Shown in pieces: positions 61,301 to 64,000 of a stretch of DNA of 64,000 nucleotides. Source of the stretch: Megachile rotundata (taxonomy: Eukaryota; Arthropoda; Insecta; Hymenoptera; Megachilidae); assembly GCF_050947335.1 (NCBI RefSeq), contig NC_134983.1, positions 6,014,001 through 6,078,000 of the forward strand. The letters are read 5' to 3'. A program made the translations under genes and the position numbers. Position 1 is the stretch's first letter. Every line of letters starts with the position of its first letter. Below the pieces are notes generated by a model. It saw only the letters and a list, made by a program, of their open reading frames with translations, did no database searches and was not told where the DNA came from.

Positions 61301-62410
61301 CATAAGATTCGATCTCAGATCGGGTACGTACAATACTTCCTCAAGTTTTACATTTCTACGCATGTTATTATTTGTATTGATTTCTAATGCTACGGTACCT
61401 CTTCCTTTTACGTCAGTTGACGCATTACTCGCCAAGTTTACGCTATCAGATGCTTTAGACATATTTAAAAAAATACCTTTATCATTGCACAAATGTGCTG
61501 TACATCCGCTGTCCAAAATCCATTTTTGGTTATTTATTGTTGAATTATTATCAAGCTTCCCAGTAAAGGCATAATAAACATCTTCTTCATGCGTCGCTTT
61601 GTTTGCGCCTTGACCTTCGTTTTTTGTAAATGGATATTTGGTCCTGCACTTTGGTGCTGTATGTCCTCTTTTCTGACACCTGCAACACTTTATATTCCAT
61701 TTATTATTAGTTCTTATATCATTATTTTTTGTTTTCCAATTTTCTGTTGTGGTTCTTGAATTTTCATTTTCCTTTCTTTCAAAATGTTTTTTATGCGTTG
61801 AAGCGACCATGGCATTGGAAGTTCGGACTTCAGTTTTTTGCAATCTAGCCTCGTGTTCTTCTAATATTTTTACTTTTAAAACTTCGGGCTCTGGCAACTC
61901 ATCTCTAGATTCAATTGCGCATCTGAAATTCTCGAAAGAAGTCGGTAAACTATATAATAACATTATGGATAACAAATCCTCATTTATATCGACATTCATG
62001 TATTTTAATTTATCCACCGTATCGAAAAATTTATTTATATGGTTTCTTACGTTTTCTCCTTCGGGCAACCTTTGTAGCGTGAGTTGCTTAAGGAGTGTTG
62101 CCTTTCTTGCGGGACCTTTCGATGCGTAAACGTTTTCTAATTTTTGCCATACTGACCTTGATGTCTCGCAACCCTTTAATTGTGTTAACTCGCTCGGGCT
62201 AACGCACAGAATGATGTCCGCCTTGGCCTTTTTGTCGTTTCTTATCCATTCTTCAATTTTTGTCCGGTTTTGCTCCGTTTCTTCAGGCTTCTTTATATCA
62301 CCGCTTACGTACTGCCACAGATCATTTTTTATCAGTATCGCTTCAATTTGCATCTTCCAGGTGTCATAATTGTCCTTGTTGAGCGGTTCAATTCTTGTCG
62401 TACTATTCAT
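58349..62410 (-). CDS. Gag-Pol polyprotein of the copia-type retrotransposon
   Basis: A single 1353-codon frame encodes capsid and replication enzymes. In order: a Gag region (about 1-235); a CCHC zinc knuckle (C242, C245, H250, C255); an aspartic protease with the D300-S-G core; the integrase HHCC finger (H433, H438, C465, C468); the integrase core D495, D558, E594, an exact D-D(35)-E spacing; a basic region with KRGRPRK (775-781); reverse transcriptase with D927 and YVDD (1036-1039); and RNase H with D1199, E1240, D1274 and H1293. The integrase-before-RT order is diagnostic for Ty1/copia. Length is in the usual range for a one-frame copia polyprotein. The start is the first ATG after the primer site, leaving a leader of about 114 nt. 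Gag excess over Pol would need splicing or another mechanism, as described for Drosophila copia; no frameshift site is needed. All catalytic residues I looked for are present. Confidence 0.97.
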   Translation of the reverse strand: MNSTTRIEPLNKDNYDTWKMQIEAILIKNDLWQYVSGDIKKPEETEQNRTKIEEWIRNDKKAKADIILCVSPSELTQLKGCETSRSVWQKLENVYASKGPARKATLLKQLTLQRLPEGENVRNHINKFFDTVDKLKYMNVDINEDLLSIMLLYSLPTSFENFRCAIESRDELPEPEVLKVKILEEHEARLQKTEVRTSNAMVASTHKKHFERKENENSRTTTENWKTKNNDIRTNNKWNIKCCRCQKRGHTAPKCRTKYPFTKNEGQGANKATHEEDVYYAFTGKLDNNSTINNQKWILDSGCTAHLCNDKGIFLNMSKASDSVNLASNASTDVKGRGTVALEINTNNNMRRNVKLEEVLYVPDLRSNLMSVARIVDRGNTVTFTKYAALVKDNKNVTKMVADRIGNLFYLRKGIENSMHYAKEKNDSLMLWHNRMAHLNGKDLTQIMKEASNIQFKTLDDIDSCEVCAASKQTVKPFNHSSERSANLLDRVHSDVCGPFNVSTIGGAKYFVTFIDNFSRWCETYLIKSKNEVFNKFKEYKNMVENFTGKRIKQLHSDNGKEYCNEQFDNYLKECGISRRLSAPYTPQQNGLAERKNRTLIEAVRCMLKQSGLPLSFWGEALMAANYIRNRCPTMGLNGEIPYKLWHGKMPTINHIKVFGAKVYALKKHRENKLAERSIEGRLVGFSEESKAYRIWAPSLGRILISRDVKVIDENPSTKGNQVSMENNDTNTFGEVEVVLTGPTESENKIQNEGDIECQTEKRLPGRPTLLRTGKRGRPRKAYRSTATSINENIQNELNESLNDDVFSYEEVNYADIDYKDALNGVNSEDWNKAIYNEFKQLIKNDTWDVVEKPDEGNIIDSKLVLTNKFDQSGAVKTRKARLVARGFAQIYGIDYFSTFAPVVRLESLRILIAIAVQLNLKIEQMDVTSAYLNGELTESVYMKLPDLVEHFLTQIVENESDENIRIKALNMLNQIEKGNKVCRLRKGLYGLKQAGRVWNLKIDQALKKLNLTASKIEPCMYYDINKRHIIIIILYVDDMLIAHNNEIRFNEIKNHLKREFEIKDLGKAKYCLGIEICRSSDGIHLLQRNLIDKIVKRFNLSDAQISDTPADPSVLYNLRKSETVVDLPYRELIGSLMYLAVATRPDIMFSVVFLSQFNSCFSREHWNAAKRIVKYLKGTKNLSLVYKKHDFDITGYVDADWGSNALDRKSFTGYIFKLSGAAIAWKTQKQKTVALSSAEAEYMSISESTKEIIFLKNLLSELNLDLKATLYNDNQSAKLLANNNMFHARSKHIDLRYHFIRDSLRNKKFDLRYLSTKEMIADVMTKPLNKVKHNFCVNNTGMKKYEKFPPYN
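60068..60091 (-). other. AT-hook-like motif in the integrase C-terminal region
   Basis: Codons 774-781 read GKRGRPRK, the core form of an AT-hook that binds the minor groove of AT-rich DNA. An upstream PGRP word lies about nine residues before it. The location follows the integrase core and precedes reverse transcriptase. A role in target choice or nuclear entry is inference. Confidence 0.6.
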
Positions 62411-62524
62411 CGTTTCGTTCCTTTTATTTTATTTCAACTTTGGTTGAATTCCACGTATTTTTAATGCACTCAAAAGAATACAAAGAAATTTTTCTTTCTT
62501 GTTTAATTAATTAATTCAGCACAA

Positions 62525-62538
62525 CTGGGCCCATAACC
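62525..62538 (-). other. Primer-binding site for the internal part of initiator tRNA-Met
   Basis: The sense strand next to the 5' LTR reads GGTTATGGGCCCAG. The plus strand, CTGGGCCCATAACC, matches the anticodon-arm region of eukaryotic initiator tRNA-Met. Drosophila copia uses the same internal half-tRNA priming. The site abuts the LTR directly. Confidence 0.9.
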
Positions 62539-62629
62539 TGTTAATTTTTATTTGATTACAAAATTCTTACACGTTAACGTCCTTTACGGTATTTACAAAG
62601 CGACTAACTACGCACACGGTTCAGGACAG

Positions 62630-62636
62630 ATATATA
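62630..62636 (-). promoter_or_regulatory. TATA box in the 5' LTR
   Basis: ATATATA on the plus strand reads TATATAT on the sense strand, about midway through the LTR. It is followed by GC-containing sequence and, further down, the AATAAA signal. The order matches a U3-R-U5 layout with transcription starting near 62600. Confidence 0.55.
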
Positions 62637-62685
62637 CGCGTTTTCTCTCACACACTCATACAAACAGAAAAAGACGTATCGACAA

Positions 62686-62692
62686 TGACTCA
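62686..62692. promoter_or_regulatory. AP-1-like site in the LTR U3 region
   Basis: TGACTCA sits within the longer word ATGACTCAT, about 50 bp upstream of the TATA box in the sense direction. It is the consensus for Jun/Fos-type factors. A copy lies at 58263-58269 in the other LTR. Function is inferred from the motif alone. Confidence 0.4.
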
Positions 62693-62742
62693 TCCTTCTA
62701 ACATGCGGGAATGCTATTAGCATGTATTGCTATATTTTAACA

Positions 62743-62747
62743 CCAAA
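62743..62747. repeat. Target-site duplication, right copy
   Basis: CCAAA directly follows the right LTR and matches 58111-58115. Confidence 0.9.
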
Positions 62748-62970
62748 TCCTCAAATCCTCAAATTCCCAATTTTCCTAAGTTCCAAATCCTCAAATCCCC
62801 AAATTCCCAACTTTCCTAAGTTCCAAATCCTCAAATCCTCAAATCCCCAAATCCCAAAATCCCTAAATCCCCAAATTCCTAAATCCCCAAATCCCCAAGT
62901 CCCTAAATCCCCAAATTCCTAAATCCGCAATTTCCCAAATCCCCAAATCCCCAAATTCCCAAATTCTCAA
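62743..62970 (+). repeat. Octamer array 11, continuation of array 10
   Basis: AAATCCTC, AAATTCCC and AAATCCCC octamers continue the array split by the copia insertion. The word TTTTCCTAAGTTCCAAATCC at about 62770 is shared with 57780. The 66-codon plus frame here is a repeat translation. Confidence 0.9.
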
Positions 62971-62974
62971 TAAA

Positions 62975-63041
62975 GTGAGACATCTTTCTCCTCAAACAAT
63001 AATTTTACATGGTATTAATTACAATTGCAACGATACGAAAT
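62975..63041 (+). repeat. Right copy of the 67-bp direct repeat flanking array 10/11
   Basis: Begins GTGAGACATCTTTCTC and ends GATACGAAAT. It matches 57233-57299 with about seven differences. Confidence 0.85.
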
Positions 63042-64000
63042 AGAAAAAGCTTCAGTACTGCAAGTATTTCTTATGTTACGTTGTATACGTGTAATCATCC
63101 AAAAATTGTATGCTCATACGCAGTATACTTAAGAATGTAAATACAACGCACGCTTACCACTATTTTGTGATTAAAGTGTCATTTTCACGTATTTTGGCAT
63201 AATTACAGCTCTCGCGCAAGGCATTGTAGCCGAAATACCGCTGAAAAAAGAAAGAACCAAGAGAAAGAAGTAAACCTTCACGCAACAATGTTCTTTGTGG
63301 AACGCCGCGAAATCGTGTGTGAAAATAATGACCGCGCTGTAATTGTTAAAAAAGAAACATCTTAAACGTTTCAAATAATAAGAAGGGAGATGAAAAAATG
63401 TTCCATCGAGCTGGAGATATAACATGAGATGACATGTTTTCGTCCTAAGAGCTAATTTTTTCTCGAGAAAGGTAAATCATTTATTTCCCTTTGTTGAGTC
63501 ATGGAACGAAAATGATGCAGCGATATTATATTACGTTATGTTTAACCCTTCCTTATGACTTATACAAAAGTTTCGGCACGAAAAATAGATTAAAGGACTA
63601 CGAGTAGAATTCTTTCTCAGAAAGATTAATTTTATTTCAATTCGAAACTTATACATATTTCAAACTTCAACATTTCTATAAATCATTTGGAAAATGTTGG
63701 TAAATACTTTCATTAATAATTTGAAATATTTATGATTCATTATTGTTTTGAGAAGTTTAAGATTTCATTAGAAACATGGTTATGTATTATATTATACATG
63801 TTGATATTATGTATTATGTACTTTATACATACATATATATACAATAAATTCGCATTTCTTACAAAATTAAATAAATGACTAAATAATACCATAGCAAATC
63901 TTAATTATAAATAACAAAAAATTGTATTGTTCGTTTGACAAATGCAGTGATTTATAAAAAGAAAGAAAATTTCATGAGTTTTTCGTTAAATTAAAAAACT
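63042..64000. other. AT-rich single-copy stretch, no gene seen
   Basis: An 84-codon minus frame at 63171-63425 is unrecognised. The rest is AT-rich DNA to the end of the window. Confidence 0.45.

Larger units (their letters stand above)
58116..62742 (-). mobile_element. Complete copia-type (Ty1/copia) LTR retrotransposon
   Basis: A 4627-bp element on the minus strand with two 204-bp LTRs, a 5-bp target duplication, a primer-binding site, a polypurine tract and a single uninterrupted Gag-Pol frame. The LTRs differ only at 58183 (G) versus 62606 (A), so the insertion is recent on an evolutionary scale. It lies within an octamer array. Removing the element and one CCAAA leaves a junction that matches the array's own repeat at about 57783-57806. 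No nonsense change, frameshift or missing part is visible. Whether it is transcribed or mobile cannot be told from sequence. Confidence 0.97.
62539..62742 (-). repeat. 5' LTR of the copia-type element
   Basis: 204 bp, serving as promoter and 5' end of the transcript. It differs from the 3' LTR only at 62606 and is flanked outside by the CCAAA duplication. Confidence 0.97.

Overview
The window looks like animal nuclear DNA, most likely from an insect and perhaps a bee, wasp or ant. It is strongly AT-rich, is broken up by short CpG-richer islands of 300-1000 bp, has no operons or dense genes, and carries an animal-type Ty1/copia element that is primed by the internal part of initiator tRNA-Met. 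The hymenopteran guess is weaker. It rests on overall composition and on short non-autonomous elements with TTAACCC(C/T)TT ends. I recognise no host protein-coding gene, rRNA, tRNA or CRISPR array. The stretch reads as intergenic DNA or a very large intron.

Four components make up the layout. (1) A dispersed family of octamer arrays with consensus AAATYYCC lies at about 445-912, 6521-6915, 26040-27665, 45060-46345, 49205-50345, 53290-54560 and 57300-62970. Decayed relatives in the opposite orientation lie at 29940-30290, 33120-33695 and 38330-38640. Because 8 bp x 3 = 24 bp, the unit has no stops in either direction, so it produces long false reading frames encoding an octapeptide. (2) One apparently complete and young copia-type LTR retrotransposon (58116-62742, minus strand) sits inside the last array. 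Its 204-bp LTRs differ at one base, it has a 5-bp target duplication CCAAA, and its 1353-codon Gag-Pol frame keeps every expected catalytic motif. (3) Several small transposons with TTAA ends resemble piggyBac-type MITEs: 5044-6104, 43447-43841, 44411-44984 and 51373-51690. The first is interrupted by a roughly 600-bp element with asymmetric inverted repeats and a terminal hairpin, an arrangement like that of Helentron rolling-circle elements. (4) Local tandem duplications have periods of 32, about 32, 34, 120, 185, 186-204, 215 and 225 bp.

Between these lie AT-rich single-copy stretches and about eighteen GC-richer islands. Many islands carry a strand-biased purine or pyrimidine tract of 50-190 bp. 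Several contain unrecognised stop-poor frames of 100-190 codons, none of which I can assign to a family. The only functional gene set visible is the copia element's own: Gag, protease, integrase, reverse transcriptase and RNase H, with its promoter, primer site, polypurine tract and poly(A) signal. All boundaries were read by eye; repeat and island edges are approximate unless a landmark spacing is quoted.
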